The notes: generated from the letters alone by a model not told the origin. Shown: positions 16,576-27,425, numbered from the stretch's first letter. The stretch is 64,000 nucleotides of DNA from Halobacillus campisalis (GCF_030345335.1 NZ_JAPVRC010000003.1:124001-188000); one strand, 5' to 3'. Made by a program: numbers and translations.

Positions 16576-18495
16576 CTAATGCATATGCCTTAACAGCATG
16601 CATTCAGAAGGATTTATTTTAATCTTGAGTTCTTCATTTTGAGCTTTAAAAATCCGTCTCTTATTATCGATGTGCTGCCACTTTCCTTTACGGACAGGGA
16701 TAGTCACTTCAATTGCTTCTTCGATGTTACGGTTCATAAGAAAAATCAAGTTCTCATCGTTGGCCCCATCACCAAAATGATCAAGCCCATTCTCTGTCCA
16801 GCGTTCAAAAGCAAACACATCATCATGTAACGCATGAGGCATCCAGCTTCCCGTACGAAGCGCCTGGTGTTCATTACGCCACGTACCAATCGACTGATAC
16901 CAGGCAAGAAGATCTTCCTCTTCCCTTCCCCAAGGATAAGGTTTGCGGTTATCAGGATCGTCACCACCGGTCAGTCCCGCCTCATCTCCATAATAGAGAG
17001 ACGGTACTCCTGGAAAGGCGTACATCCATAAACTTAGTGCTTTAACCTGAGCCTGAACGATTCCATCGAGCTGCTCGCGAGAAAGGTGATCTGGCAAAAA
17101 TTCCTCCAACATCGTTTTAATCCGCTCGACATCATGACTCGAAAGCATATTCATCAACGCATAGAAGTAAGGGTTAGGATAATGTTCATTCAGCGTCAGC
17201 AGGCGACGGTTGAGATAAACGGCATCCACCTCTCCTTTTATAAAGCTTAGCATCAGATCCCGAAGAGGGTAATTCATAACGGAGTCAAGAACGCCCCCTA
17301 GAAAATAATCCCGGCGATGTCCGTAAGCCGACTTATTTGAAGCGTCTTCCCAAACTTCTCCCAGCAGGACGCTTGATTTATCTTCTTTTTTCAGCTGTTG
17401 ATAAATTTGTTTAATCAAGTCATCTGTCAGCTCATCCGCCACATCAAGACGCCAATGCTTCAACCCTGACTTCTGCCAGGTTTTGATGACACTATCTTCA
17501 TCATGGATGAGGAAATGCTGATAGCTTTTATTTTCTTTATTTAACGTTGGCAGCGTCCCGACTCCCCACCATGCATCATATTCATCAGGGAATTTATGAA
17601 ACTTATACCAGGGATAATAAAATGAATCCTTAGATTGGTAAGCACCAAGCGTGTTGTATTCATTTCTCTGATTGAAATATTTACTGTTACTTCCCGTGTG
17701 ACTGAATACACCGTCGAGCATAATTTCCATTCCACGCTTTTTCGCTTCCTTGATCAGCTCTTCAAAATCTTCTTTTGTACCCAGCAGTTGATCGATTTTA
17801 TGGTAATCTCCCGTGTCATAACGGTGATTGCTTTCTGCTTCAAATATAGGGTTCAAATAAATTACAGTAATACCAAGTTTCTTAATATAATCTAATTTTT
17901 TAATGATCCCTTGCAAATTTCCGCCGAAAAAATCCCACCTTACAACGCCGCCTTCTTCATTGCGGATGTAATACGGATCGTTTTCCCAATGGGAATGCAT
18001 CAAACTCGTTTTAGGAGCTTTACTAGGGTCAATCTCTCCATCTGCATAAAAACGGTCAGGAAAAATTTGATACATAGTCGCATGTTTCCACCATTTCGGG
18101 GTATCGTAGCTCGGATCATATACGGTAATTTGCCAGGAAGGAGGAACTTGATTATACACGACTCCTTCTCCGCTTTCCTCAATATTTATCCGGCCATAGA
18201 ATAGGGTTTCACTTTCTGTAATCACTTCGAAATAATACCAGACCAACTGAGGCTTCTCGGGCATTTCAAGCTTAGTTTCAAATGAATTGTAATGATGCTC
18301 TTCACTATATAAATCCATATCTAGCGTAAACTCTTCATCTGACTTATCATGAATGTAATGAAGAACGACGCGTGACACATTATGGCGGTTGTGTACATCG
18401 ATCGTTAATGTAACGTTGGAACCTTTTGGAGCTGCTCCAAAAGGTTCTCTATATTTCAATTCAAAGCTGTTATGAAAAATATCCTGTTGTCTCAC
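16576..18495 (-). CDS. GH13 alpha-glycosidase (neopullulanase/cyclomaltodextrinase type)
   Basis: A 639-residue enzyme with an N-terminal immunoglobulin-like domain (about 1-125, as in GH13_20 enzymes that dimerise) and a (beta/alpha)8 catalytic barrel. Conserved regions are DGVFSHTG (261-268), LKHWRLDVADEL with nucleophile Asp351, LLGEVWED with acid Glu380 and LSSHDVER with Asp455. It splits alpha-1,4 (and often alpha-1,6) bonds of dextrins. GTG 18495 has GAAGGAGG upstream; an in-frame TTG at 18516 lies before that site and is unlikely. It is the last gene of the glycogen operon, 21 bases after glgP, and no signal peptide is seen, so it likely trims limit dextrins in the cytoplasm. Confidence 0.92.
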   Translation of the reverse strand: MRQQDIFHNSFELKYREPFGAAPKGSNVTLTIDVHNRHNVSRVVLHYIHDKSDEEFTLDMDLYSEEHHYNSFETKLEMPEKPQLVWYYFEVITESETLFYGRINIEESGEGVVYNQVPPSWQITVYDPSYDTPKWWKHATMYQIFPDRFYADGEIDPSKAPKTSLMHSHWENDPYYIRNEEGGVVRWDFFGGNLQGIIKKLDYIKKLGITVIYLNPIFEAESNHRYDTGDYHKIDQLLGTKEDFEELIKEAKKRGMEIMLDGVFSHTGSNSKYFNQRNEYNTLGAYQSKDSFYYPWYKFHKFPDEYDAWWGVGTLPTLNKENKSYQHFLIHDEDSVIKTWQKSGLKHWRLDVADELTDDLIKQIYQQLKKEDKSSVLLGEVWEDASNKSAYGHRRDYFLGGVLDSVMNYPLRDLMLSFIKGEVDAVYLNRRLLTLNEHYPNPYFYALMNMLSSHDVERIKTMLEEFLPDHLSREQLDGIVQAQVKALSLWMYAFPGVPSLYYGDEAGLTGGDDPDNRKPYPWGREEEDLLAWYQSIGTWRNEHQALRTGSWMPHALHDDVFAFERWTENGLDHFGDGANDENLIFLMNRNIEEAIEVTIPVRKGKWQHIDNKRRIFKAQNEELKIKINPSECMLLRHMH

Positions 18496-18516
18496 AAGAA
18501 GTCCTCCTTCGACCAA

Positions 18517-20955
18517 TTATTTCAGTATGCCAGATGGTTCGATCTTCCATATTTCAGAGGCATATTCTTGAATCGTGCGATCACTTGAAAATTTTCCCGA
18601 ACGTGCGATATTGACTAGACTTTTCTCATTCCAAAGCCTCGTATCCAGATAATCTTCACTGATTTTAGCTTGTGTATCGATGTAGCTGGCGAAATCTTTC
18701 AACACAAAAAATTCATCGTTGTAAGTAATCAAATTATCGTAGATGTCCTGGAACTCAGTCTCTCCCTTAGAGAAAGGACTGTAGTGGATCAGCTGATCGA
18801 GCGTATGACGCACACGGTCATCTTCGTCATAAACTTTTCTCGAAGAATAGAAGCCATTCTTGTAATACTCCAGAACTTCGTCTGAGCTTAAGCCGAACGT
18901 ATAAATGTGATCATCTCCGACTAAATCATGGATTTCTACATTGGCCCCATCCATCGTTCCTAGTGTTATGGCCCCATTCATCATAAATTTCATATTTCCC
19001 GTACCCGATGCTTCTTTACTCGCAGTCGAGATTTGCTCACTTATGTTCGTAGCGGGAATGATGCGTTCCGCCATGGAAACAGAATAATTCTCTAAGAAAA
19101 CTACCTTCATCCTGTTCCTTACAGCAGGATCATTATTGACTACAGAAGCGATGGTGTGAATAAGCTTTATCACTTTTTTAGCAAAATGATAGCTTGGTGC
19201 TGCTTTCGCCCCGAATATAAACGTGCGAGGGGTCATATTAAAATTTGGATTCGCTTTTAAATTATTGTATAAGTGCATGATATGGAGAGCATTAAGCAGT
19301 TGACGCTTATACCCATGAAGTCTTTTAATTTGAACATCAAATATAGAGGACGGATCGATGGTAATGTTTGAGTAGTCCTTAATGAACGCAGTTAATTCTT
19401 CTTTCTTCTCTTGCTTTATATCATTCAATCGATTCAGAAACGAGGTATCTTCTTTGTACTTTAGTAAATCCTGTAATCGATCAGGCTGGCGGACCCATTG
19501 ATCACCGATAGATTCTGTTATTAAAGCAGAAAGCGGCTCATTTGCATGCATAAGCCATCGCCTGTGGGTGATTCCATTGGTTTTATTATTAAAACGTTCC
19601 GGGAATGTATCGTAGAAAATTTTCATTTCACGTTTTTTCAAAATATCGGTATGCAGTTTTGCCACCCCATTGACACTGTGGCTTCCTACAATCGATAAAT
19701 GGGCCATTTTCACATGGCCGTCAGCTATAATGGCCAGGCTTGCGATCCGGTCAAAGTCACCTGGATACCTCTCCCAAAGAGTCTGGCAGAAGCGCTCATT
19801 GATTTCATCAATAATCATGAAAATGCGCGGCAGAAGCGAGCGGACCATGCCGACCGGCCACGTTTCCAATGCCTCACTCAATGTAGTATGGTTCGTGTAT
19901 GACACAGAAGCCTGCGTGATGTCCCATGCTTCTTCCCAGCCTAGTCCCCGTTCATCCATTAATATACGCATCAACTCAGGGATGAGAAGCGCTGGATGGG
20001 TGTCGTTAATATGCAATGCCGCATGATCCGGGAAAGTAGTCAAAGGCAGGTTCAGCTTCTCAAAATTATCCAGCGCATTTTGTACACCCGACGAAACGAG
20101 AAAGTATTCCTGCTTTAGTCGCAGCCGCTTCCCCTCTTCATGAGAATCATCTGGATAAAGGAACTCAGAAATCTCCTCCAAAGAACGTTTATGCTCCAGG
20201 AAATTATCAAAGTCGGATTGTTTGGAAGCTTTTTTCAAAGTATCATCCTCTGACGCTTCCGCCGACCAGAGACGGAGTGTGTTCACAGTTTCATTGTCAA
20301 AGCCGACTACCGGAACATCGTAAGGCACGGCTCGAACTTGCTCATAATTCGTATGTTTGCACGTAAGCGCTCCAGACTTTTCTTCTACCATTTCCACTTC
20401 TCCGCCGAACCTGACTTCAAGTGCTTCTTCAGGACGGCGAACTTCCCATACATATTCCTTTGAGAGCCAGCGATCGGGCAGTTCCACCTGGTAGCCATCG
20501 ATGATCCTTTGATCGAACATACCGTATTTATAGCGAATACCATACCCATGACCCGCATAGCCAAGAGAGGCTAATGAATCGAGAAAACAAGCAGCAAGTC
20601 TTCCAAGTCCGCCATTTCCAAGTCCAGCATCACTTTCTTTTTCTTCTAATTCTGTCAGTGAAAACCCTAATTCATCTAATCCATTTCTCACGGTATTCAA
20701 TAATTGCATGTTCAATAGATTATTCCCCATTAATCTCCCAATAAGGAATTCCATAGAAAAGTAATATACTTGCTTTTCCTTGCTTTCTTGGTAATGCTTA
20801 TTCGTTTTCAGCCAATTCTTATTGATTTCATCGGTAAGCAGCGACCCTAAGGCCCGGTAAGCATCAGTTTCTGTGGCTGAGTCGACTTTTTTGCCTAACG
20901 TCGTCTCGAGCTTCTCGGAAAACGACTGCTTGAAATCTTCTTTATCGCTGAACAT
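18517..20955 (-). CDS. glgP: Glycogen phosphorylase
   Basis: An 812-residue GT35 enzyme releasing glucose-1-phosphate from glycogen ends. The PLP-lysine motif EASGTGNMKFMMNGAITLGT is present near the C-terminus. VYYFSMEFLIGRLMGNNL and GNGGLGRLAACFLDSLA mark the N-terminal domain. ATG 20955 is preceded by GGGAGG; an ATG five codons upstream overlaps that site and is rejected. The gene starts 21 bases after glgA and is followed by a dextrin glycosidase, so breakdown functions are grouped at the operon end. Confidence 0.97.
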   Translation of the reverse strand: MFSDKEDFKQSFSEKLETTLGKKVDSATETDAYRALGSLLTDEINKNWLKTNKHYQESKEKQVYYFSMEFLIGRLMGNNLLNMQLLNTVRNGLDELGFSLTELEEKESDAGLGNGGLGRLAACFLDSLASLGYAGHGYGIRYKYGMFDQRIIDGYQVELPDRWLSKEYVWEVRRPEEALEVRFGGEVEMVEEKSGALTCKHTNYEQVRAVPYDVPVVGFDNETVNTLRLWSAEASEDDTLKKASKQSDFDNFLEHKRSLEEISEFLYPDDSHEEGKRLRLKQEYFLVSSGVQNALDNFEKLNLPLTTFPDHAALHINDTHPALLIPELMRILMDERGLGWEEAWDITQASVSYTNHTTLSEALETWPVGMVRSLLPRIFMIIDEINERFCQTLWERYPGDFDRIASLAIIADGHVKMAHLSIVGSHSVNGVAKLHTDILKKREMKIFYDTFPERFNNKTNGITHRRWLMHANEPLSALITESIGDQWVRQPDRLQDLLKYKEDTSFLNRLNDIKQEKKEELTAFIKDYSNITIDPSSIFDVQIKRLHGYKRQLLNALHIMHLYNNLKANPNFNMTPRTFIFGAKAAPSYHFAKKVIKLIHTIASVVNNDPAVRNRMKVVFLENYSVSMAERIIPATNISEQISTASKEASGTGNMKFMMNGAITLGTMDGANVEIHDLVGDDHIYTFGLSSDEVLEYYKNGFYSSRKVYDEDDRVRHTLDQLIHYSPFSKGETEFQDIYDNLITYNDEFFVLKDFASYIDTQAKISEDYLDTRLWNEKSLVNIARSGKFSSDRTIQEYASEIWKIEPSGILK

Positions 20956-20976
20956 AGGGTATCCTCCCATTCGCGC

Positions 20977-22407
20977 CTATTCTACTGTTGTCTCATACAA
21001 TTCACTATAGCGACTGGCAGAAAATTTCCAAGGGTATTGACTATTCAACATATTTTTCACAAGCTGTTTCCAGCAAGGAGGGTCCTGGTAAAATTCTATT
21101 GCTCTGCGAATTGTGAACAACATGTCGTGGGCGTTATAATTGGTAAACGTAAATCCATTACCTTCACCTGTCACTTCATCGAATGATTGTACAGTATCCG
21201 CTAAACCTCCAGTCTCACGAACAATTGGTGCAGACAGATAGCGAAGGGCTATGAGCTGGCCAATTCCACAAGGTTCAAAACGTGAAGGCATCAAGAATAA
21301 ATCACTGGCAGCGTAGATCTGACGAGAGAGGGCTTCACTGAACATGATATTCGCGGACAGCTTCTCGGGATACTTCGATTGGGCCCATTGAAGCATGTGC
21401 TCATACTCTGCTTCCCCGGTACCAAGAACGACTACCTGTACGTCCTCTTCTTCAAGAAGTTCATCAATGATTCTTCCAATCAAATCAAAACCTTTTTGCT
21501 CCACCAGCCGGGAAACGATTCCAATCATCGGTACTTCTTTTCTGACAGGTAAACCTAGCTCTTCTTGAAGCCACATTTTATTTTGAACTTTTTTCGACAG
21601 AGAGCTTCGGAAAGGAACAGGAACAGCATCATCATTCATTGGGTTATAAGAGAGGCTGTCAATCCCGTTTACAATACCCGACAATTTCTCTGATCGTTCC
21701 CTAAGTACTCCGTCTAAGTTTTCCCCATAATAAGGGGTTTGAATCTCTTTTGCGTAAGTTTCACTGACCGTTGTAATATGGTCTGCAAAATTAAGAGCGC
21801 CTTTCATAAAGTTTATGTTACCAAAGAACTCTAAACCACCAGTTGTCATCATATTTCCATCAAGCCCGAGCAAGTCATATAAAACCGAATCTGGATAAAT
21901 CCCCTGATATTTGAGATTATGGATGGTAAAGACAGTTTTCATGTCTTGAAAAAGAGGATCACTTCCATAATGGGTATGCAATAACACTGGGACCAGCCCT
22001 GCCTGCCAATCATGACAATGCAGCACATCAGGTTTCCAGTCTATGTGTCGGATCATTTCCATGACTGCCTTATTAAAGAATACGAACCTTTCCCCTTCAT
22101 CATCATAGCCATATAAATTAGAACGCTTAAAATAATATTCGTTATCGATAAAATAAACATGAATTCCGTTATGCTCGATGTACTGAATGCCGGCATATTG
22201 GTCTCGCCAACCCAGCTGTACATCAAATGTATGAATCGTTTCTAATTGCATTTTCCACTCATCGCTCATATTTTCGTATTTAGGAAGAACGACCCTCACG
22301 TCATGGCCGTCCTCTTTCAGCGCCTGAGGAAGCGAGCCTAACACATCAGCCAAGCCGCCTGTTTTGATAAACGGTGCGCACTCTGAACCTATCATTAATA
22401 CATTCAT
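20977..22407 (-). CDS. glgA: Glycogen synthase (ADP-glucose)
   Basis: A 476-residue GT5 glycosyltransferase that extends alpha-1,4 glucan chains from ADP-glucose. The N-terminal KTGGLADVLGSLPQAL loop binds ADP-glucose, HCHDWQAGLVP lies in the first Rossmann domain, and MPSRFEPCGIGQLIALRY is the C-terminal donor-site motif. ATG 22407 has AAGGAGAGGG. A gap of 217 bases containing a terminator-like hairpin separates it from glgD, unusual for this operon, so glgA-glgP-glycosidase may also have their own promoter. Confidence 0.97.
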   Translation of the reverse strand: MNVLMIGSECAPFIKTGGLADVLGSLPQALKEDGHDVRVVLPKYENMSDEWKMQLETIHTFDVQLGWRDQYAGIQYIEHNGIHVYFIDNEYYFKRSNLYGYDDEGERFVFFNKAVMEMIRHIDWKPDVLHCHDWQAGLVPVLLHTHYGSDPLFQDMKTVFTIHNLKYQGIYPDSVLYDLLGLDGNMMTTGGLEFFGNINFMKGALNFADHITTVSETYAKEIQTPYYGENLDGVLRERSEKLSGIVNGIDSLSYNPMNDDAVPVPFRSSLSKKVQNKMWLQEELGLPVRKEVPMIGIVSRLVEQKGFDLIGRIIDELLEEEDVQVVVLGTGEAEYEHMLQWAQSKYPEKLSANIMFSEALSRQIYAASDLFLMPSRFEPCGIGQLIALRYLSAPIVRETGGLADTVQSFDEVTGEGNGFTFTNYNAHDMLFTIRRAIEFYQDPPCWKQLVKNMLNSQYPWKFSASRYSELYETTVE

Positions 22408-22582
22408 TTTTCCCTCTCCTTACATTTATTGAAAGCAAAATAGAATAAGTCCTTATTAACCAGCTCTGTTGATTATGGGCTAACGGCCAAGTCGCGACTC
22501 CTTGTTTTGCATGGAGTGGACTCCTTAACCACCCTTGTAACTATCAACAGCATCATATAACAGAGCGATAGATAAAGAAAAA

Positions 22583-22611
22583 AGCCGTCAGAATCCAGCG
22601 TTCCGACAGCT
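22583..22611 (-). terminator. Terminator-like hairpin after glgD, inside the glg operon
   Basis: On the minus strand AGCTGTCGGAA pairs imperfectly with ATTCTGACGGCT, followed by TTTTTTC. Beyond it lies a long-range inverted repeat CTGTTGAT/ATCAACAG (22466-22473, 22543-22550) enclosing GC-rich sequence with traces of the 168-bp repeat core. It may attenuate transcription into glgA. Confidence 0.65.
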
Positions 22612-22624
22612 CCTTTTATCTAGT

Positions 22625-23731
22625 TTACATCGTCTTCCGTTTTGCAACGACAAAAGGTTTCTCAGGAGCCCCTATTAACGTACGTCCAGACGAAATCGAA
22701 CAATCCTTATCTAAAATCACATTTTCCAGTACGGCATTCTCTTCGATCTCACATCTCTGCATGATAATGGAATTCTTTATCACCGCTCCTTTTCCGATCT
22801 TCACCCCTCGGAATAGGATGCTGTCTTCAACGTGACCTTCAAGGGTACAACCGTTAGCGACAAGTGTATTAGTGACATTTGACGAATAGGCGTACTGGGA
22901 AGGAGCCTCATTTTTCACCTTTGTAAAGACAGGAAATTCTTCTTTGAAAAGTTCGTCATGCTCAGATTCATTCAACAGCTTACGGCTGTTACGATAATAG
23001 CTTTCAACTGAATTGATCAAAGCGTGACTTCCTTCATGTTCATAAGCATTGATATGGATATCAGGAAGTCTACCTTTGATTCCATCTAAAAACAGGTGAG
23101 AACATCCATGAGCAATGCAATTCTCCACTAATTGATTAAGGTAATCCCTTTCAATGATATACATATCCATATAAACGTTGTTGCTTTGATGATCATTATG
23201 AATAGCCATTACCCTGCCGCTGTCATCAATCGTCAGCTTATGGGCCAGATTGTGCTCAGGCTGAAGCTCTTCGACTTTCTTATAAACCACTGTGACGTCT
23301 GCTCCAGATTCTTTATGCGATTCCAGTACGTCACGGTAATCGATGCTGCAAATATTTTGCGAGCCAGAGACAACTATATAATCAGCTAACGTACGCCTGA
23401 TAAAATCAATGTTGTTATGGAAATGCTGCAGATCTCCTCGCGAAAGGTCTGTAGGATCATTCCAGTCAGGCGGTAATATGAACAAACCTCCACGTTTACG
23501 ATCTAAATCCCACGATTTCCCCTGCTCCATATGGTCCATAAGGGAACGGTATTTTCTGCGAGCGAAAACTGCGACCGATTCTATACGGGAGTTCGTCATA
23601 TTAGAAATAGTGAAATCAATCATACGGTAACGTCCCGCAAAAGGCACTGCGGCACCGCATCTAAAGTAAGTCAATTCCTCAAGTAAGTCTTGTTCATGAT
23701 CCAGATTGATAATTCCAGCGATCAGATCCAT
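22625..23731 (-). CDS. glgD: GlgD subunit of ADP-glucose pyrophosphorylase
   Basis: A 368-residue protein with a nucleotidyltransferase domain and a C-terminal left-handed beta-helix (repeats such as VEDSILFRGVKIGKGAVIKN). Unlike GlgC, the N-terminal GGxGTRL pyrophosphate loop is degenerate, which is typical of GlgD, a regulatory partner that raises GlgC activity in Bacillus. ATG 23731 follows AAGGGGTGAT; the gap to glgC is 11 bases. Confidence 0.95.
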   Translation of the reverse strand: MDLIAGIINLDHEQDLLEELTYFRCGAAVPFAGRYRMIDFTISNMTNSRIESVAVFARRKYRSLMDHMEQGKSWDLDRKRGGLFILPPDWNDPTDLSRGDLQHFHNNIDFIRRTLADYIVVSGSQNICSIDYRDVLESHKESGADVTVVYKKVEELQPEHNLAHKLTIDDSGRVMAIHNDHQSNNVYMDMYIIERDYLNQLVENCIAHGCSHLFLDGIKGRLPDIHINAYEHEGSHALINSVESYYRNSRKLLNESEHDELFKEEFPVFTKVKNEAPSQYAYSSNVTNTLVANGCTLEGHVEDSILFRGVKIGKGAVIKNSIIMQRCEIEENAVLENVILDKDCSISSGRTLIGAPEKPFVVAKRKTM

Positions 23732-23742
23732 ATAATCACCCC

Positions 23743-24906
23743 TTATTTAATAATAGTGGCATAGCTTGAAGCCATTACACTGCCTTCTTCAGCTACTAGT
23801 GTAATTTGGCTGTCAGGGCTCGAATCCCCTACTACAGAGTTATCTTCAATAACGCTTCCTTCTGAAATGATGGCACGATGAATTTTTACATTTTTACCTA
23901 TTTTCACGTTGGGCATGATAACGGAATCTTTGATGACGGATCCCTGAGCAGCATGGACACCATAAAAGATGACTGATGTGTCCACCGTTCCATAAATTCG
24001 GCAGCCTTCATTGATCAGCGCATTTCTGACCGTTGCACATGGAGCAATATATTGAGCAGGCTGGTTAGGGTTCTTAGAATAGATGCGCCACTTGTTATCA
24101 CTTAAATTAAGTCCGGGCTCTTCTTTCAACAAATCCATATTAGCTTCCCACAAACTGTCAACCGTTCCTACATCTTTCCAATATCCATCAAACGTGTAAG
24201 CATTCAATTTTTTGCGGTCGTTAAGAAGAGCAGGAATGATATCCTTACCGAAGTCATGAGAAGAACCTTCTTTCTCTTCATCCTCCATCAAGTACCTTTT
24301 TAATACGTCCCATTTAAAGATGTAAACTCCCATGGAAGCAAGATTGCTTAACGGGAATTCAGGCTTTTCATCGAATTCCGTGATGCGGCCTTCATCATTC
24401 GTATTCATGATGCCGAAACGGCTTGCTTCGCTCCAAGGCACTTCGATGACCGAAATGGTAGCATCCGCTTCTGCAGCAATATGGTATTCAAGCATATGGT
24501 TGTAATCCATCTTGTAAATGTGGTCGCCTGATAAGATCAGTACATGTTCAGGGTTGTATTGATCCAGGAATTCTATATTTCTATAAATAGCATTCGCCGT
24601 TCCTGAATACCATCCGCCGCCTTCAGCTTGCATATAAGGCGGGAGTACAGACACTCCTCCAAAACTTCGATCCAAATCCCAGGATGAGCCGATCCCGATA
24701 TAGTTATTTAAGATAAGAGGCTCATATTGTGTGAGTACGCCTACAGTATCAATACCGGAGTTGGTACAGTTACTGAGCGGAAAATCGATGATCCGATATT
24801 TCCCTCCGAAATAGACAGCTGGTTTTGCAATTTTTTTCGTAAGTGATTTTAACCTTGTACCTTGTCCTCCTGCTAGAAGCATCGCTACACATTCTTTGTT
24901 TTTCAT
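23743..24906 (-). CDS. glgC: Glucose-1-phosphate adenylyltransferase
   Basis: A 387-residue catalytic subunit making ADP-glucose from ATP and glucose-1-phosphate. The active loop [20 protein letters not shown] is at the N-terminus; [16 protein letters not shown] and [13 protein letters not shown] follow, and a beta-helix closes the protein. Its ATG overlaps the glgB stop (ATGA), implying translational coupling, with AAAGGAGG inside the end of glgB. Confidence 0.97.
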   Translation of the reverse strand: MKNKECVAMLLAGGQGTRLKSLTKKIAKPAVYFGGKYRIIDFPLSNCTNSGIDTVGVLTQYEPLILNNYIGIGSSWDLDRSFGGVSVLPPYMQAEGGGWYSGTANAIYRNIEFLDQYNPEHVLILSGDHIYKMDYNHMLEYHIAAEADATISVIEVPWSEASRFGIMNTNDEGRITEFDEKPEFPLSNLASMGVYIFKWDVLKRYLMEDEEKEGSSHDFGKDIIPALLNDRKKLNAYTFDGYWKDVGTVDSLWEANMDLLKEEPGLNLSDNKWRIYSKNPNQPAQYIAPCATVRNALINEGCRIYGTVDTSVIFYGVHAAQGSVIKDSVIMPNVKIGKNVKIHRAIISEGSVIEDNSVVGDSSPDSQITLVAEEGSVMASSYATIIK

Positions 24907-26816
24907 TCTATCTCCTCCTTTGGTGAAGAAGTTCTTTTTAAGAAACTTACAGCTAACGGTGGTATAGTCATTTCAATATGCTGGTTTTGTCCTTGCCATG
25001 GATCTGCTTTTGTTTCCAAATAAAGTCCATTCGTTTGACCTGAACCTCCAAAATGAGTGGAATCACTTGTGAAAACTTCTTTGTAGGAGCCCTCATGCGG
25101 AACGCCCACCTTGTAATTGTGATAAACCTCCGGAGTAAAGTTGCAGACAATAATCAATTGATCATTTTTGTTCCGGCTGTTTCTGGCAAAAGATACGATG
25201 CTCTGCTCATAATTGTTAGGGTCAATCCAGAAGAAACCTTCTTCGCTGTGATCGAGCTCCCATAGGGCAGGCATATCGTTGTAAAGCTGATGAAGCTCTT
25301 TAACATACTCAAGTGTAGAAGCATGAGATTCATAATCAAGCAATTCCCAATCCAAATCTTCAAGATCTTTCCACTCATCGAACTGGCCGAATTCCGTTCC
25401 CATCATCAACAGTTTTTTACCTGGGTGAGCATACATAAAAGCTAAAAACGCTCGTAAATTTGCGAACTTTTTCCAATAATCACCCGGCATTTTATTCAAT
25501 AATGATTTTTTTCCATGTACGATTTCATCATGAGAAATCGGGAGTACGAAATTTTCATTGAAGGCGTAATAAAGAGAAAAAGTAATTAGATTATGATGAT
25601 GCTTACGGTGGATCGGATCCATCTCGATGTACTTCAGCATGTCATTCATCCAACCCATATTCCATTTATAATTAAAGCCCAGACCGCCAATATAGGTAGG
25701 TGCACTTACTAACGGCCAAGACGTGGACTCCTCTGCCATCATCAATACGTTCGGGACTTCCTCAAAAATTGCTTCATTCATTTTTTTGATGAATTCAACA
25801 GCTTCAAGATTTTCCCGGCCACCGTATTCATTGAGCTGCCATTGCCCCTCTTCTTTACCGAAATCCAAATAGAGCATACTTGCGACAGCATCGACTCTCA
25901 GTCCATCTAAGTGGAACTCTTTGAGCCAATAAATAGCGTTTGATATGAGGAAGCTTTGCACTTCATTCCTGCCGAAATCAAACGTGAGCGTCCCCCATTG
26001 AGGCTTTTCGGCTTTGATCGGATCCTGGTATTCATACAAGGCTTCTCCATCAAACCTGCGCAGACCATGTTCATCTTTGCAAAAGTGGGCAGGGACCCAG
26101 TCCAGTATCACCCCTAAGCCATTCTGATGGCATTGGTCTACAAAATAGCGGAAGTCGTCCGGGGTTCCGTACCGCGAAGTAGCAGCATAGTAACCTGTGG
26201 TCTGATAGCCCCATGAACGATCGAAAGGGTGTTCCGTTATCGGCAGTAATTCAATATGGGAATATCCCAATTCTTTGACGTATGGGATGACCATATCAGC
26301 ATATTCACGATAGTTGTAGTAAACTTCTGTTTCAATGTTTTTCCAAGACCCCAAATGGAGTTCGTAGATTGAGGTTGGTGATTCATAGATATTGATCTTC
26401 TCCCGCCGCTTCATCCACTGTTGATCATTCCATGAATACTTATTAAGAGGATAAGTCACAGAGGCAGTATTCGGGCGTAACTCACTTGAAAACCCATAAG
26501 GGTCAGCTTTTAACCTCAAGTGCCCGTGCGGTGTCAAAATTTCATACTTATAAATCGTTCCTTCTTTCAAGTCCGGAATGAATCCGTACCATATTCCATT
26601 GTCATTCATCTTTTTCAACGGATGCTTACTTCCATTCCAGTTGTTAAAGTCACCGACTACACTGACCTGTTTCGCGTTTGGTGCCCATAGGGCAAATCGA
26701 TAACCCTCTTCACCGTCTTCCGTGTGCGGATGCGCTCCGAAGAGCTGATAGCTGTAACGAAGATTGCCTTGATGAAATAAATAAATATCATGCTCGACTG
26801 ATGCTTGATTTAACAC
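24903..26816 (-). CDS. glgB: 1,4-alpha-glucan branching enzyme
   Basis: A 637-residue GH13 enzyme that adds alpha-1,6 branches to glycogen. A CBM48 module (about 30-120, with [20 protein letters not shown]) precedes the barrel; catalytic motifs include [20 protein letters not shown] with the nucleophile Asp, MAEESTSW with the acid Glu, and [11 protein letters not shown]. The GTG at 26816 follows AAGGGGGTGAT at ideal spacing; an ATG at 26837 has no ribosome binding site. It is the first gene of glgB-C-D-A-P-glycosidase, the B. subtilis order with one gene added. Confidence 0.96.
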   Translation of the reverse strand: MLNQASVEHDIYLFHQGNLRYSYQLFGAHPHTEDGEEGYRFALWAPNAKQVSVVGDFNNWNGSKHPLKKMNDNGIWYGFIPDLKEGTIYKYEILTPHGHLRLKADPYGFSSELRPNTASVTYPLNKYSWNDQQWMKRREKINIYESPTSIYELHLGSWKNIETEVYYNYREYADMVIPYVKELGYSHIELLPITEHPFDRSWGYQTTGYYAATSRYGTPDDFRYFVDQCHQNGLGVILDWVPAHFCKDEHGLRRFDGEALYEYQDPIKAEKPQWGTLTFDFGRNEVQSFLISNAIYWLKEFHLDGLRVDAVASMLYLDFGKEEGQWQLNEYGGRENLEAVEFIKKMNEAIFEEVPNVLMMAEESTSWPLVSAPTYIGGLGFNYKWNMGWMNDMLKYIEMDPIHRKHHHNLITFSLYYAFNENFVLPISHDEIVHGKKSLLNKMPGDYWKKFANLRAFLAFMYAHPGKKLLMMGTEFGQFDEWKDLEDLDWELLDYESHASTLEYVKELHQLYNDMPALWELDHSEEGFFWIDPNNYEQSIVSFARNSRNKNDQLIIVCNFTPEVYHNYKVGVPHEGSYKEVFTSDSTHFGGSGQTNGLYLETKADPWQGQNQHIEMTIPPLAVSFLKRTSSPKEEIE

Positions 26817-26904
26817 GCCATCACCCCCTTGATTCATTGCTTACTATTAAGCATAAAATGTTACGGAACCGATTACAATCAGTTTCTTACAAAAAGTTCT
26901 GAAA

Positions 26905-26946
26905 ATTATACGGTTTTTTGTCTAATTTTGTATGATTGCGCTTTCA
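26905..26946 (-). promoter_or_regulatory. glg operon promoter region with cre-like site
   Basis: On the minus strand a TATAAT (26905-26910) lies about 90 bases before glgB. Just upstream, TGAAAGCGCAATCA (26933-26946) matches the CcpA cre consensus with one change, and ATCATACAA (26928-26936) overlaps it and resembles a sigma-E -10 box, which would agree with the sporulation control known for B. subtilis glg. Which element is used cannot be settled by eye. Confidence 0.45.
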
Positions 26947-27089
26947 AACAAAACCAGAAATTAATTTTCGATAAATTACAACAAAAACTAATTTATCCAT
27001 TCGTTGATTGAATGTTCGCTCAGGCAATAAAATGTGTAAGCTCATGAAGATTTTTTAACAACCTTAAAATATTCAAAAAGAATTTAGAA

Positions 27090-27256
27090 GTTTTCGTTTC
27101 TAAGAATAAAGCTTGAAGGTGCGGGAAATTACTCACTTTCCAAGGAAGTGCGGTGAGCTTCATCGGGCTAACGCCCTACGGGGCAATATACTGTGTTATC
27201 CCACAGGAATCTCGCAATTTCCCGCACCTTCTTAAGTCTGTGAGGATAACGAAAAC
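27090..27256 (-). repeat. 168-bp palindromic element, copy D (minus orientation)
   Basis: Outer ends GTTTTCGTT (27090-27098) and AACGAAAAC (27248-27256) are exact complements, and arms AAGGTGCGGGAAATT and AATTTCCCGCACCTT also pair perfectly. The inner hairpin has GGGCTAACGCCC. Together with the degenerate plus copy just to the right it forms an inverted pair in the 712-base gap upstream of glgB. Confidence 0.9.
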
Positions 27257-27286
27257 ATTTGCTGCTTTAGGCGAAAAAGAATTCCT

Positions 27287-27425
27287 TTTGTGAAAACGGA
27301 AGCACTTCGTTTAAAGTCACCATGAAAAGGAATTTAGTTCCTGCTGGACTAGCTAGACACCACATAGCTTTAACTCTAGGGACTTGCCGTATTCATGGCG
27401 GGCATCGATACATTTTCAATACCCT
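27287..27425 (+). repeat. Degenerate composite of repeat family 2 and the 168-bp element
   Basis: TTTTGTGAAAACGGAAGCAC at 27296 matches the left end of family 2 (compare 54367). It is followed by a worn plus copy of the 168-bp core (TTCCTGCTGGACTAGCTAGAC, then AGCTTTAACTC and GGGACTTGCCGT). Confidence 0.6.
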
